NCBI GenBank assembly: GCA_028278645.1
Contig: JANQDZ010000032.1
Span: 1-57,757 of the forward strand
Source: Longimicrobiales bacterium
Lineage (GTDB): Bacteria > Gemmatimonadota > Gemmatimonadetes > Longimicrobiales > Gaopeijiaceae
DNA length: 57,757 bases
Direction: 5' to 3'
This document shows positions 8,312 to 16,373 of the stretch, in pieces. The notes below the pieces were generated by a model. That model saw nothing but the letters and a program-made list of their open reading frames with translations, searched no databases and had not been told where the DNA came from. A program made the position numbers and the translations under genes. The number at the start of each line of letters is the position of its first letter. Position 1 is the first letter of the stretch.

Positions 8312-8853
8312 GTGTCAAATCCCTCCAGGATTTCTCTCAGCCGTTTGATCCCGTGCCTGATGTTCGACCGGACCGTGGCTTTTTTTGTCTTCATGATGTC
8401 AGCGACTTCCTGTGGGGTTCTACCATCGAGAATTCTCAAATGGATGGCTTCCCGCTCCCGCTGAGGAAGACGACCGAGGGCACGTACCAGGACCCCACGG
8501 ATTTCCCGTCCCTCGACCTCCTTTTGCGGATCCGGAGGTCTCCAATTGAGGTTTTCTCCCCCAGGGTCTCTCTCCATGCGGTCGAGAACCTCCTGGCGGA
8601 CCCTGGAGGCCCGGAAGTCACTAATGCACAGGTTGTTGGCGAGCCGGCGGAGCCATGCTTCGAAGGAGCCGTCACCCCGGTATGACCCACGCTTTTCGAA
8701 GGCCTGAATCCAGGTTCTCTGAAACAGATCCTCGGCGTGATCGGTGGAATCGCTGTACGTCATGCAGATCCGCAGCACCATAGGCGCGTGGGTCCGCACA
8801 AGGCTCTCGAAGTATCGGTGGTCACCACTGCGAAACCTTCCCAGGTCAATCAT
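8308..8853 (-). CDS. ECF-type RNA polymerase sigma factor with cognate anti-sigma
   Basis: A 181-residue ECF sigma factor when started at the ATG at 8853 (MIDLGRFRSGDHRYFESLV). Region 2 includes VLRICMTYSDSTDHAEDLFQ and FEAWLRRLANNLCISDFRAS; region 4 includes LPQREREAIHLRILDGRTPQ and EVADIMKTKKATVRSNIRHG. The frame is open another 36 codons upstream, but that part is the reverse frame of the upstream membrane gene and has no sigma homology. The gene overlaps its membrane-protein neighbour by eight bases and its anti-sigma gene by four, so the three are coupled. Confidence 0.88.
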   Translation of the reverse strand: MIDLGRFRSGDHRYFESLVRTHAPMVLRICMTYSDSTDHAEDLFQRTWIQAFEKRGSYRGDGSFEAWLRRLANNLCISDFRASRVRQEVLDRMERDPGGENLNWRPPDPQKEVEGREIRGVLVRALGRLPQREREAIHLRILDGRTPQEVADIMKTKKATVRSNIRHGIKRLREILEGFDT

Positions 8854-9622
8854 CCGACGCCTGTGAAAGGCGAACCGTGCAATCGATCCCGCGAATACGA
8901 GTGACAGAAATAAGTAACGCCAGCTCAGCCGCCGGAAGGAGCAGGGGGAGCCAGGCGCCAAGGATGGCTGGTTTGGACGGATCGGACCGGACCCATCTCA
9001 AACCTGCCGCCACGGCAATGAAGAAGGCGATCCCGGTGGCAAGCCCCAGCGCCCAGCAGGCGTTCCGCCGAGCCGGCGGTGATAGGCCGCTGGTGAGAAA
9101 CCCCGCTCTCTGGCCGAGGAGAGCAGCCAGGACGGCGAATAGGGCGACCGCAAACAGGCTATGGACGAGGTAGGTCAGCCAATTCGGCGGACGTTCAAAT
9201 GGGCGGCCCAATCGAAAGTTGTAGCTCGTCCGTCGATCGGCGTCCGCTATGGCTCTCAGCTTCAGAAGAGTTGATGGAGTCAGGGGACCCAAAGGGAACT
9301 CCGCCTTCAGGTCCGCACCCTGTGAGGCCCGGGCACGGTAGTCGGCCAGGGGGGATCCGTACGCAAGCAAACCGTAGGAGATGACGGCGAGAAGGAGTGC
9401 CCGGCCCGCCAAGGATCGAGGGCGAAGCGCCAGATGGGCCGCGTACCCTCCGGCAAAGGCCGTAAACGGTAGGAACAGACCCACCCACCCCGGCAGGAGG
9501 TAGGCGATCTCCCAACCGCTCCATGCCCGGCCACCGAGGCCTCCCATCACGAGTCGGTAGGAAAGGGCCAACCCCACCAGCACGCCCAACCAGATCGCAA
9601 CCGGTCGGAAGAAGCCCCTCAT
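8846..9622 (-). CDS. Polytopic membrane protein of unknown function, upstream of sigma/anti-sigma pair
   Basis: About 258 residues with roughly six membrane segments: AIWLGVLVGLALSYRLVM, WVGLFLPFTAFAGGYAAHLA, LLLAVISYGLLAYG, LVHSLFAVALFAVLAALLG, LGLATGIAFFIAVAAGLRWV and a final leucine-rich one. A hydrophilic loop in the middle holds GPLTPSTLLKLRAIADADRR. The plan recalls membrane parts of LptF/LptG-like permeases but I cannot assign the family. The ATG at 9622 has a strong GGAGGAG site six bases upstream, so it is preferred over the in-frame start at 9673. Its 3' end overlaps the sigma gene by eight bases. Confidence 0.65.
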   Translation of the reverse strand: MRGFFRPVAIWLGVLVGLALSYRLVMGGLGGRAWSGWEIAYLLPGWVGLFLPFTAFAGGYAAHLALRPRSLAGRALLLAVISYGLLAYGSPLADYRARASQGADLKAEFPLGPLTPSTLLKLRAIADADRRTSYNFRLGRPFERPPNWLTYLVHSLFAVALFAVLAALLGQRAGFLTSGLSPPARRNACWALGLATGIAFFIAVAAGLRWVRSDPSKPAILGAWLPLLLPAAELALLISVTRIRGIDCTVRLSQASDD

Positions 9623-9689
9623 GCCCTTCTCCTCCGGGCTGATCCCATCCCCCAATGGTTCTGACCCAGCCACCTGTGGGCGCCAACAA

Positions 9690-9893
9690 CTACCGGCCCT
9701 CGCAATCCTCGTCGGACGTGCAGTTCGGCTGGACCCAACAGCACCTCTCGCAGCAGTAGGGCTCCGGTCCCTCCGTCATGCAACAGTTCCGAAGCGCGTG
9801 AGTCCAGATCTTGCTCTCGGCCGGTTGGGTGAACAGGACCGCTCCGAAGAGTCCGTTCAGAACAACGAGTCCCATGATGAGCTTCCAGCGCAT
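9690..9893 (-). CDS. Small secreted 8-cysteine peptide
   Basis: A 67-residue protein: a short basic start, a hydrophobic signal (LIMGLVVLNGLFGAVLF), a possible cut near QPAES, then a mature part of about 40 residues with eight cysteines at 37, 38, 47, 48, 51, 52, 58 and 64. The pattern is CC-x8-CC-x2-CC-x5-C-x5-C, dense enough for four disulphides or a metal site. An AAAGGA ribosome site precedes the ATG. It lies 48 bases downstream of a 6-bladed-propeller lipoprotein and a thioredoxin-like gene on the same strand. That context recalls the Bacteroidota NVEALA-type short peptides next to TolB-like propeller proteins; the likeness is in layout, not sequence. Function unknown. Confidence 0.7.
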   Translation of the reverse strand: MRWKLIMGLVVLNGLFGAVLFTQPAESKIWTHALRNCCMTEGPEPYCCERCCWVQPNCTSDEDCEGR

Positions 9894-9941
9894 GTCCTTT
9901 ATCCTTTGCCGTGGGAGGGGTAGCCTCCGTCAAGTGACCGG

Positions 9942-11096
9942 TCATTCGACGGGGCCCTCACACCACCGAGCCAGTGCCTGGTGGCCGTCGGAAACTTCCA
10001 GCAGTCCATAAATGGCCTGCCCAGTAAAAACGGCAGGGCTGAACTCGGGTGGAAAACTGAAACTCTCGATACCTGTGTCGGTAGAGACCTTGAGCCAATC
10101 GGCGCCTCTGCCCAGGGGATCGACGGATGTGTCGAACATCCGCATCCACGCCACTTCCCTGGATTCGCACCGCAGGTCCGTCGCTACCGGTCGTTGGTCA
10201 GCGAATTGGCTTCGGTACCCCAGGGCCAAACTCGTGAAATCGATCCCCGAGTCCTCGTACCCCGGCCCCAACTCCAGTCGGCCCATCCATCGGAGATAGG
10301 TCTCGATGTCTTCCAGGCTGATCGGGACCGTTGGTATTTCTACCGGTACCCTTACCCTGATTGTTCCGTCGGAATCAAGCCAGAGCAGCTCCCCGGATCT
10401 TGGGCTCCACAGGACAACAACCCCATCGCAGGCGTCCCAGAACGGCACGGGAGACCACTCTTTTTGACCGGGGGTTTCGCCGGCGTTGTGATCCGAGAAC
10501 AGTGCCAACTCGGACCCCGGCTCCAGAAGACGGTCCACCCGACTCAGTGAGCCTCTGATCAGGTCCTCGGTGCGATCGATCCTAACGGGGAACTGGCTGG
10601 CCAGGAAGCTCAGACCGTTGTTTCTCACCCTGAAAGGATCGGCGTAGGAGATGTTTCGGATGTCGGAACGGGCCCTGATCCTACCCCTGTCACTCAGCCT
10701 GGCAGATTCGAGAAAAGTGCCTGACCCATCAAACTCCGATACGCGCCCGGCGCCGAGATCCCATACCAGAACTCCGGAGTTATCAGGATTGAGGGTTGGT
10801 TGGATGGCCCACGGATCCAGAAACTCCCCCGGGCCCTCCCCTTCCGTTCCAAAGTGGTGGGCCTCACCGTCTCCGAGAGCCACCCGGGCTACGAAGGGCG
10901 GTGCTGCATCCAACACCCAGATGGAACCATCGACGAGAATGACATCCCGGACAGCAACGAAGTTCGACGAAGTGGTGAGGAGACGGACCTCATCCGCCTG
11001 GATGGTTCGGGAAACGATGTGGGTCCCGGACTCACCGAAGGAGCAGGCGGCAGTCACGAAAGGAAGGACGGCTACGAGGGTTCCTGGTCCTCTCAT
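9942..11096 (-). CDS. 6-bladed beta-propeller lipoprotein
   Basis: A 384-residue lipoprotein: the signal ends in a lipobox (FVTAAC, Cys18). The body shows repeating propeller strands: ILVDGSIWVLDAAPPFVARV, a GxGPGEF turn (GTEGEGPGEFLDPWAI), GVLVWDLGAGRVSEFDGSG and ELLWLDSDG. These match the 6-bladed beta-propeller group (NHL/BF-type) common beside short secreted peptides in Bacteroidota and Gemmatimonadota. It overlaps the upstream thioredoxin-like gene by four bases and precedes the 8-Cys peptide by 48 bases. It probably sits in the outer membrane or periplasm as a binding scaffold. Confidence 0.8.
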   Translation of the reverse strand: MRGPGTLVAVLPFVTAACSFGESGTHIVSRTIQADEVRLLTTSSNFVAVRDVILVDGSIWVLDAAPPFVARVALGDGEAHHFGTEGEGPGEFLDPWAIQPTLNPDNSGVLVWDLGAGRVSEFDGSGTFLESARLSDRGRIRARSDIRNISYADPFRVRNNGLSFLASQFPVRIDRTEDLIRGSLSRVDRLLEPGSELALFSDHNAGETPGQKEWSPVPFWDACDGVVVLWSPRSGELLWLDSDGTIRVRVPVEIPTVPISLEDIETYLRWMGRLELGPGYEDSGIDFTSLALGYRSQFADQRPVATDLRCESREVAWMRMFDTSVDPLGRGADWLKVSTDTGIESFSFPPEFSPAVFTGQAIYGLLEVSDGHQALARWCEGPVE

Positions 11097-11662
11097 GGTC
11101 TGGGTACGCCCCGGGGCATGTCGGCGGTGCCCTTGGCGATTTCAGCAATCCTGCTGCCGTGTCCTTCCGCCAGGATCAGGCCTTCCCCGTCAAGAAGGAA
11201 CACCCAGGGAGTGCGAAGTGTGAGGCCATACCCCAAACCGTCGAGGAGATCTTCGGCGACGGTCCAGACTTCCGCGTGCCACCCGTGATCTAAAGCGTAC
11301 TGGTTGGCTGAGGAGATGGGCTCGGAGGAAATGGCAATGGCCCGCAAACCTGGTCGTGGGGCAGTGGTCCAGGCTCTCCAGAGCGGAGCCACAGCCTCGC
11401 AATACCCGCAACCAGAGTTGAAGACCAGCAGCAGCGTTGGCTCGCCGGTGGCCAGGGAAACTTTCTGGCCATCGGGGCCAAGAGCATGGACCCCGGACAA
11501 AGAACTCCCGGCCTGGAGCCAAGGCACTGCCCGAGGATCATCCGTTCGAGGACGAAGACCAAGGAAGAGGGCCTGCGCCAACGCCAAAAGCGCCAGGAAG
11601 ACGATCACCAGGTCCCTACGATCAAATCGTCTCATTCGAAATCGATGAAGGCCAACAATCAC
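11093..11662 (-). CDS. Membrane-anchored thioredoxin-like (TlpA/ResA-type) protein
   Basis: A 189-residue protein with an N-terminal anchor (LVIVFLALLALAQALFLGL, about 18-36) and a thioredoxin-fold domain. The active-site motif is C85-G-Y-C88 inside FNSGCGYCEA, preceded by the strand EPTLLLVFNSG and followed by a cis-Pro region (LRTPWVFLLDGEG). This fits extracytoplasmic thiol-disulphide proteins. The start is a GTG; an ATG nine codons later (11635) is also possible and neither has a strong ribosome site. Coupling with a Cys-rich peptide gene two positions downstream suggests a role in that peptide's oxidation or isomerisation (inference). Confidence 0.8.
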   Translation of the reverse strand: MIVGLHRFRMRRFDRRDLVIVFLALLALAQALFLGLRPRTDDPRAVPWLQAGSSLSGVHALGPDGQKVSLATGEPTLLLVFNSGCGYCEAVAPLWRAWTTAPRPGLRAIAISSEPISSANQYALDHGWHAEVWTVAEDLLDGLGYGLTLRTPWVFLLDGEGLILAEGHGSRIAEIAKGTADMPRGVPRP

Positions 11663-11797
11663 CTGACACCATAACGTAGACGTTTGCCGAAGGCGAAGCG
11701 TGCAAAAGAGGTAGGGGTCCGAAGGCGGATGGCGTGCACGCTTTGCCCTCGCGCAGCCAAGGCGAGCCCCGTGGGTGAGTCTTGCGAAGTGCGGTGG

Positions 11798-12475
11798 TTA
11801 CCTGTTGCGGCCGAATCCCGATGGCCCCACCGGGGCCGGTGAGAAGGTCCCTCCCTGATGGTACCTTTTCTCCTGAGCCTCCTTGGAAGGATCGATGTGC
11901 CAGATCAGGCCAGACGGCATCCACTCGGTGGGTTGCCGAAGACTTTTGGCCAATCCGGCAACCGCCTCAGAAAGCACCTCGGTGGCCACCCTGATCTTGG
12001 CCCGCGACTTCAGGTTCTCTATGGAGGAGAGTTGCTCGAGCTCCTTGAACACCTCCAACAGGCCGGGAATGGAATTGAGGGCAGTGGTCTGGGTTTGAAG
12101 GGTCGCCCGTGCGTGGAAAGCCACGGAGAGGAAAAGCCCTTCCGTAGTCGGTTCCATCTCGTCGGTCTCCTTGATCCCCGACACGAGCCCGAGGAGATCC
12201 CCCGGCCCCTGATGTCTCGCGCCACCCTGCCAGACCCAGACCGCGTGCTGGACCTCAGCGAGTGTGGCCCAAGCGACTTCCCTGGCACGATCCTGCTTCC
12301 GGCGCCGCTCCAGAACCCAATCGACCAGGGCAATGGTCACGAGGATCCCGAACATCTCGGTGCCCAGGTCCCCGAGCACCCCGCCGAACGTCGCTCCTCC
12401 CCGACCGGATAGGTCGATCCAGATGAGGCCGGCGGAGGCAAGGAGGAACACCGCAGCGAGGATTACACGGAACAT
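11798..12475 (-). CDS. Membrane protein of unknown function with C-terminal helical domain
   Basis: A 225-residue protein with two N-terminal hydrophobic segments (MFRVILAAVFLLASAGLIWI and MFGILVTIALVDWVL) and then a long soluble, helical region. The soluble part has EVLSEAVAGLAKSLRQPTEW near its end and no recognisable catalytic motif. The double-TM start followed by a basic stretch (ERRRKQDRAREV) is like many uncharacterised bacterial sensors or stress proteins. It is 135 bases upstream of the thioredoxin-like gene on the same strand and 208 bases downstream of an ADOP permease. Confidence 0.6.
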   Translation of the reverse strand: MFRVILAAVFLLASAGLIWIDLSGRGGATFGGVLGDLGTEMFGILVTIALVDWVLERRRKQDRAREVAWATLAEVQHAVWVWQGGARHQGPGDLLGLVSGIKETDEMEPTTEGLFLSVAFHARATLQTQTTALNSIPGLLEVFKELEQLSSIENLKSRAKIRVATEVLSEAVAGLAKSLRQPTEWMPSGLIWHIDPSKEAQEKRYHQGGTFSPAPVGPSGFGRNR

Positions 12476-12614
12476 TCAGGCCACTCCCTGTCGGTTGGGA
12501 ACGTTTCGAGAAACTTACTGTGGGACGGGGAACGACGGGAGGAGGTTGCCTTACGACCGCTCCCCTGACCCGACCCGAAAGTTGGTGCCACTTCCAGGGT
12601 CAGTTCAGAGCCCC

Positions 12615-12650
12615 CTGCCGTTGGGGCTGAGAACCCCGTAGAGTCGGCAG
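12615..12650 (-). terminator. Nested hairpin downstream of the first ADOP permease
   Basis: CTGCCG at 12615-12620 pairs with CGGCAG at 12645-12650, and inside it GGGG pairs with CCCC around a seven-base loop. It lies 34 bases past the ADOP stop on the minus strand. No clear T-run follows, so factor-independent termination is only possible. Confidence 0.35.
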
Positions 12651-12683
12651 TCTCAAGTATGCCGGATCCTGATCTTCCTGCGC

Positions 12684-15365
12684 CTATTCGGCTTTCAGCG
12701 CCAGGATCGGGTCGGTACGCGAGGCAAGTCGGGCCGGTGCATATGAGGCGAGGCCGGCCGCCGACATGACGGCCAACACCGTCGTGGTGAGCATGAGGGG
12801 GTCAGTGGCACTGACCTGGAAGAGGAAACGCTCGATGACTGCCGACGAGGCCAGAACCGCGACCAGTCCAATGGCCGTACCGGCCAGGGTGATCTTGAAC
12901 CCGTCTCTGAGCACCTTTCCCGCTAAGGCGTTAGGAGCAGCTCCTAGAGCCATACGCACCCCAAACTCCCGCGTCCGGTGACGGACGGCGACCATCATCA
13001 CCCCGTAGACACCAACGAGGGCTAGCACGAGTGCGATGGAGGAGAAGCTTGCGATGAGCAGGCTGGCGAATCGAGGTTGGGCGATCGAGTTGCTGAAGGC
13101 GTCCTCAATGGTGGTGATCTGAGACAAGGCGAGGCTCGGATCTCGGTCCGCCAAGCGTCCCCGGAGGGCCGCCTGAACCCCGCTCGCCTGGATGCTGGAC
13201 TGCGCCACCAGAGTAAGGGAGCGGACGGGGCGCCCGTTGGCCCAGAAGCGGAACTGGGTGTGGGCAAAGTACATCTGAGGTCGACGGGGTTGGTCCAGGC
13301 CCAGGTGACGGACATCGTCGACGACGCCAACGACCTCGGCCCATCGGGGCTGGGTCAACTCCCCCCCGAGTCGGATCCGCCGGCCGATCGGGTCCTGCCC
13401 GGGCCAGTGAGTGCTCGCCATGGTCTCATTAATGACCACCACTCCCCGCGAGTCCGGTCGGTCCTCCGACGTGATGGCACGGCCGCGCTGGAGTCTCACG
13501 CCCATCGCCGCGAAATAGCCCGGGGTCACGACCTGCCAGTCCGAATCGGGTTTATCCCGGCCCTCAGGGATTCGCTCCTCTTCGAGTTCAAAGCTCATGT
13601 CGCCCAGTCGTGTTGCCAGGGGCAAGTTCGTCACTGCACCGACTTCCGTAACGCCGGGGATCGCGGCCGCGTCAGCCAGGAAGGCTTCCCAGAACAGGAT
13701 GACTTCCTCGTCCGTTGGGTAGCTGGCCGAAGGGAGTCCGACGGATGCAGACACGATATTCTCGGTGCGGAAGCCCGGATCCACTTTTGCGAGCGCCATG
13801 AAGCTCTTGGTCACGAGAGCTGCGCCCGTGGTGAGCACGATCGCCACGGCCACCTGGCCGACCACCAGCCACCGACGGAATCGATCGCCCTGGATGTCTC
13901 CGGTGCTCTGGGCGCCGGACTTCAACGTCGCCGTGGCGTTTTCCCTACCTGCGTAGAAAGCGGGTGCGGCGCTGAACAGCAGGCCAGCCAAAAGCCCCAG
14001 CCCGACGCCGAAGAAGAGAACCTTGGGGTTCAACCCGATGTCCTCGATACGGGGGATCCCTGCTGGCATCAGCGCGACCAAGGCCTCTGAAAACGCGGCC
14101 GAAACAGCGATCCCGAGTGCACTCCCGGCCAGAGCGAGGAGGACGCTCTCGACCATGACCTGTGCGACGATGCGCAGGCGCCCGGCGCCCAGCGCCTTTC
14201 GGAGCGCCAGCTCGTGGGTGCGCCCCGTCACCCGGGTGAGAAGGAGGTTGGCAACGTTGGCGCATACGATGAGGAACGCCATCCCCACGGCGGCGAGCAG
14301 CAGCAGGAGCATGGGCCGCACAGGCCCGACCAGCGAGTCGAGGAGGGGCACGCCGGCCGTTCGGAATCCCATGTCCTCGGGGTAGCCGTTTGGATACGCC
14401 TCCACCATTCGCATCCCCGCAGCCGCCAGGACCTGATGGCCTTCCTCCGGAGTCATGCCCTGGGGCAGTCGAGCCAACGCGAGGAGGAAGTGGTTTCCTC
14501 GCACGTCGCGAGAGATCGTTGGATCGAACCCCATCGGCACTACGAACTGGGTCGGAGTGGGACTGGTGAGGTCCTCCGGCATGCGGAACTCCGGTGGGAA
14601 GACGCCGATGACCTCCCGCTCGAAACCACTTACCTGGACAGTTTTTCCGATGATATCCGGGTCCGCGCCGAAGCGTGAGCGCCAGTATCCGTCGGTCAGG
14701 ATCATGACGGCGGCAGCCGAGTTGTCCTCCTCTTCCGTGAAGACCCGTCCCATGGCGGGTGAGATGGCCAGCGCTTCGAGCACTCCGGCGGTCACGAAGG
14801 CGACGCGGGCCCGCTCGGCCGGGCCGTCGTGGGTGAGGGTTGCGCTGCCGAATGTGTACGAGCCCATTCCGGGCCAGTCTTCCAGCTGATCCACCAGGTC
14901 CAGGTGCTCGGGGGGTGAAAGGCGGGCCTGTGGACTCCCGTTCCACGAGTTCTCCACACGAATGACCTGTTCTGGTTCCGGGTAGGGTAGGGGCTTGAGC
15001 AGGATCCCGTCCACGATGGTAAAGAGGGCCGTCGTCGCTCCAATCCCCACGGCCAGCGTTCCGAGAACCAAGAGCGAATATGTGGGCCGTCGGATGAGAG
15101 CTCGTACCGCGTATCTGGCGTCGCGGAACCCGTCCTGGAGCCCGGTCCCCCAACGTGCCTCCCTGACCTGCTCACGGTATCGGTCCACCCCCCCGAAATC
15201 CCTCATCGCCTGCCGCCGGGCTTCATCCGGTGGGACACCCCGTGCCACACGTTCCTGGATCTCCATCTCCAGATGGAACTCCATTTCGTCCAGCGTCTGT
15301 TCGGCCGCCTTTTCCGGGAAGGCCAGATTTCGCAACCGCTCGATCCATTTCCGCATGAATCCCAT
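12684..15365 (-). CDS. ADOP-family duplicated MacB/FtsX permease
   Basis: An 893-residue permease of the Acidobacteria-type duplicated orphan permease group. The N-terminal prefix domain (about 1-75; LDEMEFHLEMEIQERVARGV, RRQAMRDFGGVDRYREQV) is cytoplasmic. Two MacB-like halves follow, each with a periplasmic MacB_PCD domain and an FtsX core. The first TM is about 95-117, the FtsX block is near VCANVANLLLTRVTGRTHEL, the second half begins near RRWLVVGQVAVAIVLTTGAA, and the final core includes VGVYGVMMVAVRHRTREFGV. No ATPase gene is adjacent, as is usual for this group. A PadR gene lies 25 bases upstream. Substrate unknown; related MacB systems act on peptides, toxins or lipoproteins. Confidence 0.9.
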   Translation of the reverse strand: MGFMRKWIERLRNLAFPEKAAEQTLDEMEFHLEMEIQERVARGVPPDEARRQAMRDFGGVDRYREQVREARWGTGLQDGFRDARYAVRALIRRPTYSLLVLGTLAVGIGATTALFTIVDGILLKPLPYPEPEQVIRVENSWNGSPQARLSPPEHLDLVDQLEDWPGMGSYTFGSATLTHDGPAERARVAFVTAGVLEALAISPAMGRVFTEEEDNSAAAVMILTDGYWRSRFGADPDIIGKTVQVSGFEREVIGVFPPEFRMPEDLTSPTPTQFVVPMGFDPTISRDVRGNHFLLALARLPQGMTPEEGHQVLAAAGMRMVEAYPNGYPEDMGFRTAGVPLLDSLVGPVRPMLLLLLAAVGMAFLIVCANVANLLLTRVTGRTHELALRKALGAGRLRIVAQVMVESVLLALAGSALGIAVSAAFSEALVALMPAGIPRIEDIGLNPKVLFFGVGLGLLAGLLFSAAPAFYAGRENATATLKSGAQSTGDIQGDRFRRWLVVGQVAVAIVLTTGAALVTKSFMALAKVDPGFRTENIVSASVGLPSASYPTDEEVILFWEAFLADAAAIPGVTEVGAVTNLPLATRLGDMSFELEEERIPEGRDKPDSDWQVVTPGYFAAMGVRLQRGRAITSEDRPDSRGVVVINETMASTHWPGQDPIGRRIRLGGELTQPRWAEVVGVVDDVRHLGLDQPRRPQMYFAHTQFRFWANGRPVRSLTLVAQSSIQASGVQAALRGRLADRDPSLALSQITTIEDAFSNSIAQPRFASLLIASFSSIALVLALVGVYGVMMVAVRHRTREFGVRMALGAAPNALAGKVLRDGFKITLAGTAIGLVAVLASSAVIERFLFQVSATDPLMLTTTVLAVMSAAGLASYAPARLASRTDPILALKAE

Positions 15366-15390
15366 CGTCCACTCCTGCCCAGGGGGAGCC

Positions 15391-15723
15391 TCAGCCGGTG
15401 CCGAGGACCAGGTTTACAGCTGCGGAGAGCTGGCCCCAGGTTTCCCGCTCACTCTTCAGCTGCTTCCGTCCATCCGTCGTGAGGCTGTAAACCCTCACCG
15501 GACGCCCGCCACCCGATTCCCCGACCACCGAGCGCACCCAGCCTCTGTCCAAGAGCCGGTGGAGGGCGGGGTAGAGGGACCCCTGGTTGATTTGGAGCAC
15601 GTCTTTCGAGGACTGCTGAATCCTTTTTGCGATTCCCCAACCGTGCAGATCCTCCCGGTCCAGGACTTGTAGGATCAGCATGTCGAGCGTTCCCTTGATC
15701 ACATCCCCTCGGCGTCGGCTCAC
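15391..15723 (-). CDS. PadR-family transcriptional regulator
   Basis: A 110-residue winged-helix repressor with the family start KGTLDMLILQVLDREDLHGW-G. The recognition helix region is IAKRIQQSSKDVLQINQGSL, and the wing and second helix cover YPALHRLLDRGWVRSV. The C-terminal helix ends LSAAVNLVLG. It is expected to repress the ADOP gene 25 bases downstream and itself. The intergenic region upstream has two 19-bp direct repeats that are candidate operators. Confidence 0.92.
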   Translation of the reverse strand: MSRRRGDVIKGTLDMLILQVLDREDLHGWGIAKRIQQSSKDVLQINQGSLYPALHRLLDRGWVRSVVGESGGGRPVRVYSLTTDGRKQLKSERETWGQLSAAVNLVLGTG

Positions 15724-15810
15724 CGCCTGGCCTCCTTGATACGGGTAATGGGCCGGATCATCCGTCTTGCGCCGTCCGCGCCTCGGATCGACCGCCCTCT
15801 CGTTCTTGAG

Positions 15811-15861
15811 TACTATGTTATTCTACAATTCATGTCATTCGATACTATGGTATTCTACAAT
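15811..15861. promoter_or_regulatory. Paired 19-bp direct repeats, candidate PadR operators
   Basis: TACTATGTTATTCTACAAT (15811-15829) and TACTATGGTATTCTACAAT (15843-15861) differ at one position and start 32 bp apart, about three helical turns. They lie 88-138 bases upstream of the minus-strand PadR start in an otherwise GC-rich stretch. Their AT-richness and pairing fit binding of two repressor dimers on the same DNA face. The function is inferred. Confidence 0.65.
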
Positions 15862-15950
15862 ATGGCGCAAGCCCCCCGTGAAGAGCCCGGGGGAACGGTC
15901 GGATGGAATGGTATGGCGGCGAACCTTACGGTCCGGTGGCCCACACACAC

Positions 15951-15983
15951 TTGACATCTATATGATTCCAAAATATATATTTG
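15951..15983 (+). promoter_or_regulatory. Sigma-70-type promoter with overlapping inverted repeat for the second PadR gene
   Basis: TTGACA at 15951-15956, a 17-base spacer and TATATA at 15974-15979 form a near-consensus housekeeping promoter 41 bases before the PadR ATG at 16020. An inverted repeat, CAAA-N7-TTTG (15969-15983), covers the -10 box, a place where a bound repressor would block polymerase. Autoregulation by the PadR protein is the likely meaning. Confidence 0.6.
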
Positions 15984-16019
15984 AAAAATACATTTTTTGC
16001 TAACCGAGATGGATGGATT

Positions 16020-16373
16020 ATGGGAACCAAACACAAATCTCCTGAGCACCCGACGCCCCTCACCTTCCGGATCCTTCTGGCTTTGGCGGATTCGGACCGC
16101 CACGGCTACGGGATCATCAAAGAAATCGAAGAACGAGACGGCCAGGGATCGGCCCCCAACACCGGTGCCCTCTATCTGGCCCTCCAGCGCATGGAGACCG
16201 AAGGCCTTATCCAAGATGCGCCGACTCCCGAGCATGGCGGAGGTGACGCAAGACGTCGTTACTACCGCATCACGGAAAAGGGGAAGAGAGTGGCCGGAGC
16301 AGAATCGGCACGCTTGGCAGCCCTGGTCGCCACCGCTCGGGAGAAGGACCTCTTGGCCCCGGGGGACGCATGA
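16020..16373 (+). CDS. PadR-family transcriptional regulator
   Basis: A 117-residue PadR protein with LTFRILLALADSDRHGYGII, then KEIEERDGQGSAPNTGALYL and ALQRMETEGLIQDAPTPEHG, the usual helix-turn-helix and wing. The frame opens at a TTG at 15981, but that would fall on the promoter; the ATG at 16020 is chosen. The 3' end overlaps the next ADOP gene by four bases (ATGA), so regulator and permease are translated together. The gene is head to head with another PadR gene 296 bases away; they differ clearly in sequence (this one has a Pro-rich start and a GGGDARRRYYRIT wing). Confidence 0.9.
   Translation: MGTKHKSPEHPTPLTFRILLALADSDRHGYGIIKEIEERDGQGSAPNTGALYLALQRMETEGLIQDAPTPEHGGGDARRRYYRITEKGKRVAGAESARLAALVATAREKDLLAPGDA

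Noticed and set aside
13077-14090. 337-codon open frame on the plus strand
   Set aside because: It is antisense to the first ADOP permease and lacks any motif.
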